A stretch of 64,000 bases of DNA from Sphingobacterium hungaricum (GTDB lineage Bacteria; Bacteroidota; Bacteroidia; Sphingobacteriales; Sphingobacteriaceae): NCBI RefSeq assembly GCF_015210005.1, contig NZ_MU158698.1, positions 1,323,611-1,387,610 on the forward strand. Reading direction: 5' to 3'. Under the pieces are notes generated by a model, which was given only the letters and a program-made list of their open reading frames with translations, did no database searches and had not been told where the DNA came from. Positions 17,753-27,012 of the stretch are shown in pieces. Within the stretch, counting starts at the first letter, position 1; each line of letters opens with the position of its first letter. A program made the position numbers and the translations under genes.

Positions 17753-19347
17753 TCGGTTTTGAAAAAATCGATTGCACGCAACACAAATCGGTCATCCCGA
17801 TTTTTTACTTTAAAGTAAGCTTCTCTTCCAAAATAATAACGGCCAACGATAGCCTCAATATCGGTTTGAATCAAATCATGCAAATCGATTTGCTTTCTAG
17901 GACTGATTGATATGCCCTTTTGACGTAAGTTTGCAATAAATGCTTCGTATTCCGAATCAGGCAAATTATAACCCTGCAAGAAATTTTCAATTGAATAAGC
18001 TGGCAATTTCTTCGTAAAACGCTCATAGACGAATTGCTCGATGTAACTAGAATTGCTGATCTGCTGATACAGTAAACTAGTCGCATTGGAATCCTGTTCA
18101 ATCTTTATATCAGGCACAATTCCACCACCGCTAAAAACATCGCGGCCTTTCAATGTTCTAAATGCTTTGCTATGCGAATAGGTTGTATCCAGAGCCCACA
18201 GTCCATTATACATATTCGGATAATCAATCATGTTAGACCAATTGGCCGAATATTTTCGCTGAATGCTCCGCCCCAGTGGCGTATAATAACGCGCTATACT
18301 CAAATTCACTATAGAACCATCCGAAAAATCGATCTGCTCCTGCACGATACCTTTTCCATACGAACGTCGGCCAATAATCATTCCTCTGTCCCAATCCTGG
18401 ATTGCGCCAGCAACAATTTCTGAAGCTGAAGCCGTATTCTCATTGATCAATACCGCTAATCCGCCATGCACATGTTTGCCCATGGTATCCGAAAAATATT
18501 CTCGCTTGGGCTCATGCGCTCCCTCCGTATACACCAATAATCGTTTGTCATTGAAAAACTCGCTTGCCAGTTTTACAGCGACGTGAAAATAGCCACCTCC
18601 GTTATCTCGTAAATCAAGGATCAAATTTTTCGCTCCTTGTTTCTTCAACGCAAGCAATGATGCCTGAAAATCTTCCGATGTACGCAATCCAAATCGCCTG
18701 ATTTTGATGTATGCGACAGTCGGTTCAATCATATAGGAAACATCGATGGATGAAACATTGATTTGGTCACGGATTGCTTTGATTGCAATTGGATCAACAA
18801 TGGTATCGCGTTTAATGTCTATTCTAACTTCAGAACCTCTCCTACCGCGAATCAGTTTTTCAATTTCTTCCTTAGAAATCGGCAAACCCGCAAGCTGTTT
18901 GTTGTTAATTTTTAAAATCCTGTCTCCGACTTTGAATCCCGCTTTTTCGGCAGGGCCATTGCTGATTAAGCCAACGACTAATAGTGTATCATGCAAATTA
19001 TAATACTCCATCCCAATGCCTTCAAATGTTCCTTCCAAAGCTTCCGTTTGCGCTAAGGATTCATTGGGCAATAAATACGAAGAATAGGGATCCAAATGGG
19101 AAATAATGTGATTGATCGCTCCGTTCTGAACCGAATCCATATCGATGCTATCCACGTAGCCCGTCGAGATTAAATCGATGATCTGCTGGATCTTGTACGA
19201 ATTGTCCGAAAAACCGATTGGCACAAGCGATTTGCCAGGCTTATTTCCTTGGAGATCGGTATAGTTAATTCCAAAAATTAAACCTAAAATCAATGTTCCT
19301 GCGTATGTAGCAGCTATAAAAAGATTCCGCTTTGTGCTTTTTTGCAT
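17743..19347 (-). CDS. S41-family C-terminal processing peptidase
   Basis: The protein is 534 residues: an N-terminal membrane anchor (about 9-27), a PDZ domain (about 108-175, GIGMEYYNLHDTLLVVGL...GDRILKINNKQL), and a tail-specific protease core with the serine motif NENTASASE (302-310) and catalytic Lys332 in RRSYGKGIVQ. It is probably periplasmic and anchored. Family knowledge: CtpA/Prc-type enzymes trim C-termini of envelope proteins. It is convergent with, and overlaps by 10 bp, the EEP gene. Confidence 0.93.
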   Translation of the reverse strand: MQKSTKRNLFIAATYAGTLILGLIFGINYTDLQGNKPGKSLVPIGFSDNSYKIQQIIDLISTGYVDSIDMDSVQNGAINHIISHLDPYSSYLLPNESLAQTEALEGTFEGIGMEYYNLHDTLLVVGLISNGPAEKAGFKVGDRILKINNKQLAGLPISKEEIEKLIRGRRGSEVRIDIKRDTIVDPIAIKAIRDQINVSSIDVSYMIEPTVAYIKIRRFGLRTSEDFQASLLALKKQGAKNLILDLRDNGGGYFHVAVKLASEFFNDKRLLVYTEGAHEPKREYFSDTMGKHVHGGLAVLINENTASASEIVAGAIQDWDRGMIIGRRSYGKGIVQEQIDFSDGSIVNLSIARYYTPLGRSIQRKYSANWSNMIDYPNMYNGLWALDTTYSHSKAFRTLKGRDVFSGGGIVPDIKIEQDSNATSLLYQQISNSSYIEQFVYERFTKKLPAYSIENFLQGYNLPDSEYEAFIANLRQKGISISPRKQIDLHDLIQTDIEAIVGRYYFGREAYFKVKNRDDRFVLRAIDFFKTDQS

Positions 19348-19361
19348 AATTGTTGAGAATG

Positions 19362-19369
19362 CAAAATTA
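19362..19369 (-). promoter_or_regulatory. Possible -7 box of the S41 protease gene
   Basis: TAATTTTG on the minus strand, 14 nt before the ATG, matches TAnnTTTG. No -33 TTG at good spacing was found. Confidence 0.35.
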
Positions 19370-19484
19370 ATTAGTTTGTACGAAAATTAAATGATTCTTT
19401 CATTATTTATTAATATAGCAAATATTACGCAAAAAAGTTTTTAAACCTAGAATATTTAGCAATATTTGACATATTTTTAAATAT

Positions 19485-20054
19485 ATGCACGAAATCGAAC
19501 CCTATTTTAATTGGCGAGATGAATATATCGCAGCAGAAGACGAACTCAGTCCTTTTTTCGGAACTGTTTACAATGAATTTGAATTTGATAAACAGCTCTA
19601 TAACTTTTTATTGCATCCGCAATGGGATGATTTTGGCTCAACGACTTTGTACCTTAAGGTTTTGTTTGCCGATTACGAAAAAGGTTATTGCATCATTGAA
19701 TTGATCGGTGAATGGAATGATGCCATTTACAACGACATTATGGAATTGAAACGGGAATTGCTGGACTTGATGATTGACGAAGGCATTGACAAATTTATTC
19801 TCATTGGTGAAAATGTATTGAATTTCCATGCCTCCGACGATTCCTATTACGAAGAATGGTTTCAAGATATTCCTGATGGCTGGATTGTTGGGGTAAATTT
19901 CAGAGAACATGTGATCGATGAATTTAAATCCCATAACATCGATTACTACATTAATTTTGGCGGCTATCTAAATCAGATTCCTTGGCGTTCGCTAAAACCA
20001 AAACAAGTTTATCACCACATTGCGCAGCACATCGCCAACAGGCTGGGTTCATAA
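19485..20054 (+). CDS. Conserved protein of unknown function
   Basis: This 189-residue, acidic, soluble protein has no signal peptide or membrane segment. It is rich in aromatic and acidic residues (FNWRDEYIAAEDELSPFFG, EEWFQDIPDGWIVGVNF), which suggests a compact cytosolic fold. No domain is recognised. It is divergent from the S41 protease gene and precedes fumC by about 100 bp. The codon pattern and length make it a convincing gene; no function is proposed. Confidence 0.75.
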   Translation: MHEIEPYFNWRDEYIAAEDELSPFFGTVYNEFEFDKQLYNFLLHPQWDDFGSTTLYLKVLFADYEKGYCIIELIGEWNDAIYNDIMELKRELLDLMIDEGIDKFILIGENVLNFHASDDSYYEEWFQDIPDGWIVGVNFREHVIDEFKSHNIDYYINFGGYLNQIPWRSLKPKQVYHHIAQHIANRLGS

Positions 20055-20125
20055 AAAGCATTCCTATTCATAGAAAATAACGCAATTGGAGAGGCTTTTA
20101 AATCCCTCGCCTGCATTATTTTCAT

Positions 20126-20133
20126 TAACTTTG
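20126..20133 (+). promoter_or_regulatory. Possible -7 box of fumC
   Basis: TAACTTTG, 22 nt before the ATG, matches TAnnTTTG. A correctly spaced TTG was not found. Confidence 0.4.
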
Positions 20134-20155
20134 TGAAAATTAAATAACACTTACT

Positions 20156-21553
20156 ATGTCATTTAGAATTGAAAAAGACACGATGGGGGAAGTTCAAGTT
20201 CCTTCAGATAAATATTGGGGAGCACAAACTGAACGTTCCCGAAATAACTTCAAAATCGGCGCCTCAGCATCCATGCCCAAAGAAATTATTGCTGGTTTCG
20301 CCTACCTAAAGAAAGCTGCCGCTTACGCAAATGCCGAATTGGGTGTTCTTTCTATACAAAAAAGAGATGCAATCGCAGCGGTATGTGATGAAATTTTAGC
20401 TGGTGAACTAGCGGATGAATTTCCATTGGTGATTTGGCAAACAGGTTCGGGAACTCAATCGAACATGAATGTCAATGAGGTCATCGCAAACCGTGCGCAA
20501 GTATTGGCTGGCGGAAAAATCGGTGAGGGCGAGCCTGTGTTGAAAGCAAATGATGATGTCAATAAATCACAATCTTCTAATGACACATTCCCTACCGGAA
20601 TGCATATTGCGGCTTACAAAGCAGTTGTAGAAGTGACTATTCCAGGTGTGGAAAAATTGCGCGATACTTTAGCAAAGAAATCTGCAGAATTCATGCAGGT
20701 TGTCAAAATCGGCCGTACGCATTTAATGGACGCGACGCCGTTGACTTTAGGTCAAGAATTGTCGGGTTATGTTGCACAATTGAACTATGGATTAAAAGCT
20801 TTGCGCAATACGTTAGCCCATCTTTCAGAAGTAGCTTTAGGTGGTACTGCTGTAGGAACTGGCCTGAATACTCCTGACGGTTACGATGTTGTTGTTGCAA
20901 AATACATTGCTGAATTCACTGGCCATCCTTTTGTGACAGCTGAAAATAAATTCGAAGCCTTAGCAGCGCACGATGCGATTGTAGAAACACATGGTGCATT
21001 AAAAATGTTAGCGGTTTCATTGAATAAAATTGCGAATGACATTCGCATGCTAGCTTCTGGACCTCGTTCGGGAATTGGAGAGATTTTAATTCCGGAAAAT
21101 GAGCCTGGTTCTTCAATCATGCCAGGAAAAGTAAATCCAACTCAATGTGAAGCATTGACTATGGTTGCTGCGCAAGTGATGGGAAATGATGTAGCCATTA
21201 CGATTGGCGGAACTCAAGGACATTATGAATTGAATGTGTTCAAACCTTTAATGGCGGCTAATTTCTTACAGTCTGCTCGTTTGCTTGGTGATGCATGTGT
21301 TTCTTTCGATGAGCATTGTGCGCAAGGAATCGAGCCGAATTACGCACGTATTCAGGAATTGGTTTCTAATTCATTGATGCTTGTTACTGCATTGAACACG
21401 AAAATCGGTTATTATAAAGCGGCTGAAATTGCACAGACTGCACACAAAAACAATTCGACATTAAAAGAAACAGCCATAGCTTTAGGCTATGTTACGGCTG
21501 AAGAATTTGATGAGTGGGTGAAGCCGGAAGAAATGGTCGGAAAACTAAAATAA
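20156..21553 (+). CDS. fumC: Fumarate hydratase, class II
   Basis: The 465 residues match class II fumarase throughout: [26 protein letters not shown] segment ([18 protein letters not shown]), and the family signature [16 protein letters not shown] with the mobile-loop serine. It catalyses the reversible hydration of fumarate to L-malate in the TCA cycle, as a cytosolic, oxygen-stable, iron-free homotetramer. A small lipoprotein gene follows within 10 bp. Confidence 0.97.
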   Translation: MSFRIEKDTMGEVQVPSDKYWGAQTERSRNNFKIGASASMPKEIIAGFAYLKKAAAYANAELGVLSIQKRDAIAAVCDEILAGELADEFPLVIWQTGSGTQSNMNVNEVIANRAQVLAGGKIGEGEPVLKANDDVNKSQSSNDTFPTGMHIAAYKAVVEVTIPGVEKLRDTLAKKSAEFMQVVKIGRTHLMDATPLTLGQELSGYVAQLNYGLKALRNTLAHLSEVALGGTAVGTGLNTPDGYDVVVAKYIAEFTGHPFVTAENKFEALAAHDAIVETHGALKMLAVSLNKIANDIRMLASGPRSGIGEILIPENEPGSSIMPGKVNPTQCEALTMVAAQVMGNDVAITIGGTQGHYELNVFKPLMAANFLQSARLLGDACVSFDEHCAQGIEPNYARIQELVSNSLMLVTALNTKIGYYKAAEIAQTAHKNNSTLKETAIALGYVTAEEFDEWVKPEEMVGKLK

Positions 21554-21558
21554 GGTTC

Positions 21559-22095
21559 GTGATAAATAACTGCAAGCGCACTATATTTTCAAAAGCATGC
21601 TTTTTCTTCGGATTAAGTGTGCTTTTGGTTTTTACATCCTGTGTTCGTCAATCGGATATGCAAACGGAAGGAGCTTCTTATTTGCAAGGAGTTTGGGTAC
21701 AAGACAGTATTCCAAATCAAAACGAAATGATGGATTATACGTTGCATGAATTTACGTTCACCTGCGACTCCATATACACCAAGATGCATAACGTTTCCAA
21801 AGTACAACGGATGGTCGACAGCTGCTATCAGGACGGAAAATGGAGTGAATATGCTCAAGGAGTTTATGTGGTTCGTGGAGACAGCATCTTAGCGGAAGGA
21901 ATCTATACGCGAGAAAACGGAAAACAGAAAATTTCTGGCTGTTATAAAATCGGACAATATTTGCCACGATTTAAAATTGCTTCCTACTCCAAAGATTCAT
22001 TGGTCTTGGAAAATCGTTTTGACCAACGTCCAATTGTGTTAAGAAAAGTAAAGGACATTGTCTGCGTTCCTAAGAAACGCTGGGAGATGAATTAG
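21559..22095 (+). CDS. Putative lipoprotein of unknown function
   Basis: The preferred start is GTG 21559, just after the fumC stop and with TAAGG 4 nt upstream; the longer ORF starts at a GTG within fumC. The 178 residues begin with a lipoprotein signal whose lipobox is FTSC. The mature part has short beta-rich stretches (LQGVWVQDSIP, YTLHEFTFTCDSIY, GCYKIGQY, LVLENRFDQRPIVLRK) resembling small lipocalin-like Bacteroidota lipoproteins. That similarity is an impression, not a domain match. It is probably cotranscribed with fumC. Confidence 0.7.
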   Translation: MINNCKRTIFSKACFFFGLSVLLVFTSCVRQSDMQTEGASYLQGVWVQDSIPNQNEMMDYTLHEFTFTCDSIYTKMHNVSKVQRMVDSCYQDGKWSEYAQGVYVVRGDSILAEGIYTRENGKQKISGCYKIGQYLPRFKIASYSKDSLVLENRFDQRPIVLRKVKDIVCVPKKRWEMN

Positions 22096-22154
22096 AAAGT
22101 AAAAATTCAAAAGTAAAAAGTAAAAAATTGGGGAAAGACTATTGGAAGTAGTTA

Positions 22155-22177
22155 GTATATAGTATTTAGTATTTAGA
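22155..22177. repeat. Solo copy of the TAGTATTTAGTA repeat
   Basis: These 23 bp match the reverse complement of 43600-43622 (right border of the second S23 gene cassette) at 22 positions. No S23 gene lies here, so it may be a scar or an independent copy. Confidence 0.65.
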
Positions 22178-22230
22178 GGCGTGCTGTCTATGTGAAAAAT
22201 CTTTGTGGAATTTTGGGTTTAACATTTTCA

Positions 22231-22527
22231 AAATTAAAGACCGCAGAGCACTCAGAGAAGGCACAAAAGACGCGGAGGATAATTCAAAAGTAAAAATTCA
22301 AAAAAGAGGAAGGACTTTCAACATTTTAAGACCTAGCTCTGCGAAACCCAGCGAATAACCTTCCCAAAGTAAAGACCGCAGAGCACTCACAGAAGGCACA
22401 AAAGACACGGAGCAGGAAGTGAATTCAGCTCTGCGAAACTCAGCGACTTCTCCGCGTAACTCTGCGAATAACCTTTCCAAAATTAAAGACCGCAAAGCAC
22501 TCAGAGAAGGCACAAAAGACACAGAGT
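22231..22527. repeat. Three direct repeats of a CGCAGAG-type unit
   Basis: The copies at 22231-22279, 22365-22413 and 22479-22527 share TAAAGACCGCAGAGCACTCA followed by GAAGGCACAAAAGACRCRGAG, with one to four differences each. Their starts are 135 and 114 bp apart. Spacers 2 and 3 share AGCTCTGCGAAAC and GCGAATAACCTT. The spacing is irregular and the spacers are related, so this is not a CRISPR array. Confidence 0.8.
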
Positions 22528-22552
22528 AGGAGTCGAGAAAAACCATAATAAT

Positions 22553-22588
22553 ACAAAAGGCAACCTAAATGAATAGATTGCCTTTTGT
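22553..22588 (-). terminator. Terminator after the telA-like gene
   Basis: ACAAAAGGCAA and TTGCCTTTTGT pair across a 14-nt loop, 20 bp past the stop of the minus-strand gene. Confidence 0.6.
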
Positions 22589-22607
22589 GTTTTATTTGCG
22601 AAATAGA

Positions 22608-23720
22608 TTAGTTCGTCAATCTTGCTGTATCATCATTTGATGTTTTCAAGATATGTGTTTTCAATTCATTCTCAGCTTGCAATAATTCTTGTTCGACAAC
22701 TTTACGTTTTTCACGTCCGTCGCGCTGAATTTGCAACACCGTTTCAATCGTTGTGATAATATCCGAATTCGCCTTTTTAATCGTTTCAATATCCACGATT
22801 CCTCTTTCAGTTTCTTTCGCTACGCTGATTGTCGACTCTTTCAACATTTCAGAATTTCTGCGCAACAATTCATTCGTTGCATCAGTTACTGCTTTCTGCG
22901 CTTCTAAAGCGCGTTGAGAATGTGCGATTCCCAATGTCAATACCATCTGGTTTTTCCATAATGGAATGGTGTTTACCAAACTCGACTGGATTTTTTCCAT
23001 CAAAGAACTGCTGTTGTTTTGAATCATTCGAATCTGAGGCGCTGTTTGCAAAACAACCATGCGCGTCAATTTCAAATCATGCACTTTGCGCTCAAAACGC
23101 ACAACATGTTGCTCCATGTCTTTGTATTCCTGGATTTTATGTTGGTCGCCAGTCGATTCTGCTTCTTGACGCAATGCAGGTAGCGTAACCGTATGTGCTT
23201 CGTTCAATTTCTCTTCGCCAGCGGCAATGTACAGAGATAATTCTTTGAAATAGTTTTGATTCTCAATGAATAATTTATCGAAAATATTAACATCTTTTCC
23301 CAAAACTTTGTAGTGTCCTTCGAGCTTCAACTCAATCTGATGAATATTTTTTTCCACAGATTGGTATTCAGTCCGCAAGCGTTGCAATTTCTTTTTCAGG
23401 TTGTCAAAAAACGGAATCAGCGGTTTTTTATTCAGGTTTTCGTCAAACGATTTGATATCCGTACGTAGGTTCAATAAAATATCTTCTGCGCCGCCCATGT
23501 CTTTCGCACGAACTTGCTTCAGGATTTCATTTGAAAAATTACTCACTTTAGCCTGACTTCCAACACCGTATTGAATTACGCTAGTGGTATTCGTCAACTG
23601 AATTTTATCTTTATATTGTTGGATTTGAGCTTTTTCTTCGGGAGTGAAATTAACGGATATCTCGTTCTTCTTCTTCTCCTCGTTATCATCGTCAAATGTA
23701 GCTAAATCTAAATTGGCCAT
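22608..23720 (-). CDS. TelA-family (toxic anion resistance-like) protein
   Basis: This 370-residue soluble, helix-rich protein has the TelA (PF05816) pattern: VSNFSNEILKQVRAKDMGGAEDILLNL near the start, a long coiled-coil middle, and NTIPLWKNQMVLTLGIAHSQRALEAQKAVTDATNELLRRNSEMLKE near the C-terminus (cited in parts). Family knowledge: the name comes from tellurite resistance, but the general role is unclear, probably in envelope stress. It starts 3 bp after the XpaC-like gene, a common partner of telA. Confidence 0.87.
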   Translation of the reverse strand: MANLDLATFDDDNEEKKKNEISVNFTPEEKAQIQQYKDKIQLTNTTSVIQYGVGSQAKVSNFSNEILKQVRAKDMGGAEDILLNLRTDIKSFDENLNKKPLIPFFDNLKKKLQRLRTEYQSVEKNIHQIELKLEGHYKVLGKDVNIFDKLFIENQNYFKELSLYIAAGEEKLNEAHTVTLPALRQEAESTGDQHKIQEYKDMEQHVVRFERKVHDLKLTRMVVLQTAPQIRMIQNNSSSLMEKIQSSLVNTIPLWKNQMVLTLGIAHSQRALEAQKAVTDATNELLRRNSEMLKESTISVAKETERGIVDIETIKKANSDIITTIETVLQIQRDGREKRKVVEQELLQAENELKTHILKTSNDDTARLTN

Positions 23721-23723
23721 AGT

Positions 23724-24509
23724 TTAATCTTTTAAAAGGTTTCTATTTTTTAATGTTTGGATGTACACATCGGATTCTGCCGAAACATCCAATATTCCAT
23801 ATTGAAACTGGTTCGTAACTTCTTGCTCAATTGCAATAGCGGCTTGCGTAATGACCTCTTCCAATTTTTTTTTGGAATCTAAAGTTACAGAATTATTCAA
23901 TTTGGCGTTTTCAATTTCATCATATTTCATCAAAACATTGACGACGGTAGAATGACGCACCAGAAACTTTTCGGCTTCAATCTTATCGTTCTTTTCCAAC
24001 AACGTAAATAAATGGATGATTTTATCAATGTTTCTATGAATCGCTGCGTTATTAATTTCCTTGCGCCAATGCATCAATCGCTCGATGAATAATTGAGGCG
24101 TGTCCAATGTCATCGCTTGCAATTCCAATCTCTTTTGCGAAGCAATCGACGGAATCCATCTTAAATCTCTGACTTCACTCAGTTCCAATCGCTGTAAATA
24201 CGGCTTTGAACGGTTTAACAAAAGACCATTCCCAACAATGTAACTAACCGTGTATCCGCATAAAGTCAAAATCATCGCTTGGCTCATGGCACCCCAGAAA
24301 ATTACAAATGAGGCAAACAAAGCCAATTCGACCATTAGCAAAGCAGCTCCAGTTACATACCAGGACCGAACCTTACTTTGTCGTGCTTGCGAAAGCATCA
24401 CAAATGGGTAGATGTGAACAGGCAACGGAATAAACATCGCAATGGAGATAAATGTCCACAGCAACTGTCTTAATTCCCAGCCTCTACTCTTTTTTGTTGC
24501 AAATCCCAT
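23724..24509 (-). CDS. XpaC-like membrane protein, partner of TelA
   Basis: The protein is 261 residues. Hydrophobic segments occupy about residues 15-35 and 48-95, with a helical cytosolic C-terminal half (VNVLMKYDEIENAK, VITQAAIAIEQEVTNQF). This layout and its place directly upstream of telA fit the XpaC (5-bromo-4-chloroindolyl phosphate hydrolysis) family. The assignment rests on context as much as on sequence. Its molecular function is not established. Confidence 0.6.
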   Translation of the reverse strand: MGFATKKSRGWELRQLLWTFISIAMFIPLPVHIYPFVMLSQARQSKVRSWYVTGAALLMVELALFASFVIFWGAMSQAMILTLCGYTVSYIVGNGLLLNRSKPYLQRLELSEVRDLRWIPSIASQKRLELQAMTLDTPQLFIERLMHWRKEINNAAIHRNIDKIIHLFTLLEKNDKIEAEKFLVRHSTVVNVLMKYDEIENAKLNNSVTLDSKKKLEEVITQAAIAIEQEVTNQFQYGILDVSAESDVYIQTLKNRNLLKD

Positions 24510-24650
24510 ACGGCAATTTAAATATTTTTTTACTAATTATTACAAATTTGAATCCACAGTTCGCATTTAAAACAAAATTTACATTAAATTAATCCGAATC
24601 TTAAGAATTGCTCATTATTAAAATAATTTTACCAAAAGTTAACGACCAAA

Positions 24651-24674
24651 AAAGGCTTCCCAATGGAAGCCTTT
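24651..24674 (-). terminator. Terminator after the DUF3127 gene
   Basis: The perfect 10-bp stem AAAGGCTTCC/GGAAGCCTTT, with loop CAAT, is followed on the minus strand by a T-run (TTTTTTGG). Confidence 0.85.
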
Positions 24675-24697
24675 CATATTTCGTTAGCAGAAACTAC

Positions 24698-25075
24698 TTA
24701 AAATGGCAAATCATCATCATCCGCATTGTTGGATGAAATATCTACTGGCGGAATGTCAGCTTGCTGAGGCGAAGATGCCGAATTTGCAGTCGTGTTGCCT
24801 AATTTAGTTACACGCCAAGCAACCAATGAATTAAAATAAGATGTAATGCCATCTTTGTTTGTCCATGGTCTTCCTCTTAAATTGAAAGAAATTTCAATGT
24901 CCTCTCCAATCGTCAAGTTGTCAAAAATATTCACTCTATCTTGTGTAGATTCAAAGCGGATATATTCTACAAATTGTGGATTCTCTGCGTATGCAACGAT
25001 TAAATCTCTCTTTTTGAACGTATCAGTTACTTGTTGCACTTCACCAATTTCGTGAACTTTTCCTCTTATTTCCAT
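24698..25075 (-). CDS. DUF3127 protein with an SSB-like acidic C-terminal tip
   Basis: This 125-residue cytosolic protein has a DUF3127 domain in its first 90 residues (MEIRGKVHEIGEVQQV, ENPQFVEYIRFE), which looks like a small beta-barrel/OB-type fold. A low-complexity linker (about 93-117) follows, ending in DDDDLPF. Single-stranded DNA-binding proteins end in a near-identical acidic tip (DDDIPF) that recruits repair and replication enzymes. The resemblance is visible in the sequence; a DNA-metabolism role is inference. It is divergent from the RlmL-like methyltransferase gene. Confidence 0.85.
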   Translation of the reverse strand: MEIRGKVHEIGEVQQVTDTFKKRDLIVAYAENPQFVEYIRFESTQDRVNIFDNLTIGEDIEISFNLRGRPWTNKDGITSYFNSLVAWRVTKLGNTTANSASSPQQADIPPVDISSNNADDDDLPF

Positions 25076-25128
25076 AATTATTAATATTAAATGCTAAAAA
25101 TACAATTTTTTTGCGTTTTGAGAATGCC

Positions 25129-25136
25129 TAACTTTG
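25129..25136 (+). promoter_or_regulatory. Possible -7 box of the THUMP methyltransferase gene
   Basis: TAACTTTG ends 7 nt before the first ATG. A TTG lies 15 nt upstream, slightly short of the usual 17-23 spacing. The mRNA would be nearly leaderless. Confidence 0.4.
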
Positions 25137-25143
25137 CATAAAT

Positions 25144-26307
25144 ATGATGGAAGTTTTCAACACCCCCAGTAAAATTATAATTACCTGCAACAAACGTCTT
25201 TCTCCGTACCTTCAACAAGAAGTTGAAGAACTGGGATTTAAGTTGAACAGGACTTTTAATACAGGCGTAGAGTTAACCGCAACACTTACCGAGTGTATAC
25301 GCTTAAACTTAAACCTACAGACAGGAAGCCAAGTGCTCTACGAATTAAAATCTTTTCGCGCGAAAGACCCAGATGCTTTATATAAAGAGCTGGTCGAAAT
25401 TCCTTGGGAAGAAATCATCCCGTTTGACGGCTATTTTTCGGTGACATCGAATGTACATAATGAATTTATCACCACACCTTTGTTTGCAAATGTGAAAGTG
25501 AAAGATGCAATCGTCGATCGAATTAAAGACAAGAAAGGCATGCGCCCCAATTCGGGCCCTGACCAATCGAAAATCGTTATCCATTTACATTGGATTGAAG
25601 AGCGTGCGGAAATATTTATCGATACTTCTGGCGAAACCTTAGCCAAACACGGATACCGCAAGCATCCTGGAAAAGCGCCAATGCTAGAAGCTTTAGCGAC
25701 TTCGACAATTATGGCAACTGGATGGGATGGCAAATCACCATTCGTTAATCCAATGTGTGGTTCTGGAACTTTGGCGATTGAAGCCGCTTTATTGGCGCAA
25801 AAAAGAAGACCTGGATTACTGCGCATGAATTATGCCTTTATGCATGTCATCGGCTATAATGAAGAGGATTTTTTCCAAGAGCGTCGTTTGCTAAAAGAAC
25901 TGACTGACAAAAAAAATACGCCAACGATTATCGCCTCAGATATTTCCGATATAGCGATCGAAATTACGAAAGCCAATGCGCGCACTGCGGGCGTTGAGCA
26001 TCTAATCACTTTCGAAGTTTGTGATTTTGAAGACACTACAGTTCCTGAAGAACATGGCGTCATTATGTTCAATCCAGAATATGGTGAACGTTTAGGCGTG
26101 CACACGAAGCTAGAAGCTACCTACAAACGTGTTGGCGATTTTATGAAACAATCGTGCAAAGGATACCGAGGATATGTTTTTACGGGCAATCCAGATTTAG
26201 CGAAGAAGATTGGACTAAAGGCTACTCGCCGTTTTGAGTTTTTCAACGGGAAATTAGACTGTCGTTTATTAACTTATGAATTGTATGACGGATCAAAGGA
26301 AAACTAA
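25144..26307 (+). CDS. THUMP-domain class I RNA methyltransferase (RlmL N-half type)
   Basis: The protein is 387 residues; two adjacent ATGs are possible (25144 and 25147). It has an N-terminal ferredoxin-like/THUMP RNA-binding region (about 1-165), then a SAM-binding domain with FVNPMCGSGTLAIEAAL and the catalytic-type motif NPEYGERLG. E. coli RlmL has NPPYGERLG at this place. Family knowledge: it methylates guanine N2 in 23S rRNA. It overlaps the start of the HD-domain gene by about 23 bp, implying coupling. Confidence 0.88.
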   Translation: MMEVFNTPSKIIITCNKRLSPYLQQEVEELGFKLNRTFNTGVELTATLTECIRLNLNLQTGSQVLYELKSFRAKDPDALYKELVEIPWEEIIPFDGYFSVTSNVHNEFITTPLFANVKVKDAIVDRIKDKKGMRPNSGPDQSKIVIHLHWIEERAEIFIDTSGETLAKHGYRKHPGKAPMLEALATSTIMATGWDGKSPFVNPMCGSGTLAIEAALLAQKRRPGLLRMNYAFMHVIGYNEEDFFQERRLLKELTDKKNTPTIIASDISDIAIEITKANARTAGVEHLITFEVCDFEDTTVPEEHGVIMFNPEYGERLGVHTKLEATYKRVGDFMKQSCKGYRGYVFTGNPDLAKKIGLKATRRFEFFNGKLDCRLLTYELYDGSKEN

Positions 26308-26953
26308 CGCTGAGCTTATTCAGCAGACAGCGGACTTTGTTCAAGAACGTTTGAAAGACGCAGAATCAGGCCATGACTGGTGGCATATTCAGCGCGTTTG
26401 GAATAACACGAAATTGATTTTACAAACGGAAGAAGCCGATTCATTTGTCTGCGAATTGACCGCCTTGCTCCACGACATTGCCGATAGCAAATTCCACAAC
26501 GGCGATGAATCCATCGGACCGAGAGTTGCGGGTGATTTCTTAGCGGAGCTGGATGTCGATGCCGAGGTTATTGAGCATGTGCAGCAGATTATATTCAACA
26601 TGTCGTACAAGGCTTCGCTTGGCGATGTGCAGTTTCATTCTAAGGAATTGGAAATTGTGCAAGATGCTGATCGATTGGATGCGATCGGCGCGATCGGCAT
26701 TGCGCGAGCATTCAATTACGGAGGATTTAAGAATAGAGAAATTTACAATCCCACGGTTTCTCCTCTTGAAAGCCAAACAAAGGATGACTACAAAAAATCA
26801 ACCGCACCGACAATCAATCATTTTTACGAAAAGTTATTGTTGTTAAAAGATAAGATGAATACTGCAACTGCAAAGGACATTGCGCAGCAAAGACATCAGT
26901 ATATGGAAAGCTATTTGCAACAATTTTATGATGAATGGAATGGTTTAAAGTAA
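26285..26953 (+). CDS. HD-domain phosphohydrolase
   Basis: The start is at ATG 26285 (MTDQRKTNAEL); another in-frame ATG is 9 bp upstream, and both lie inside the preceding gene. The 222-residue HD-superfamily protein is of the YedJ type, with HDWWHIQRVWNNT, the HD motif LLHDIADSKFHNGDE, and DADRLDAIGAIGIARAF. The metal ligands H...HD...D are present. Substrates in this subgroup are probably nucleotides or phosphates, not determined here. It is translationally linked to the RNA methyltransferase. Confidence 0.85.
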   Translation: MTDQRKTNAELIQQTADFVQERLKDAESGHDWWHIQRVWNNTKLILQTEEADSFVCELTALLHDIADSKFHNGDESIGPRVAGDFLAELDVDAEVIEHVQQIIFNMSYKASLGDVQFHSKELEIVQDADRLDAIGAIGIARAFNYGGFKNREIYNPTVSPLESQTKDDYKKSTAPTINHFYEKLLLLKDKMNTATAKDIAQQRHQYMESYLQQFYDEWNGLK

Positions 26954-27012
26954 TGGTAATATTTTATTAATATGAAAAGATTACTTTTAAACTTTAACAA
27001 TTCATTCGTACT

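Larger units (their letters stand above)
22096..22552. repeat. Repeat-filled intergenic region
   Basis: The gap holds no gene. It contains AAAAGT-rich low-complexity sequence (22100-22130 and 22283-22305), a lone copy of the TAGTATTTAGTA repeat (22155-22177), and three copies of a 45-49 bp direct repeat (22231-22527) interleaved with CTCTGCGAAAC stretches. A short ORF here (22298-22546, minus) is made of repeat and is not called. Confidence 0.75.

Noticed and set aside
22231..22527. CRISPR array
   Set aside because: The repeats are unevenly spaced (135 and 114 bp), the spacers are related to each other, and no cas genes are present.
22298..22546. Minus-strand ORF of 82 residues
   Set aside because: Its protein is itself an internal repeat produced by the CGCAGAG-type DNA repeat; there is no start context or domain.
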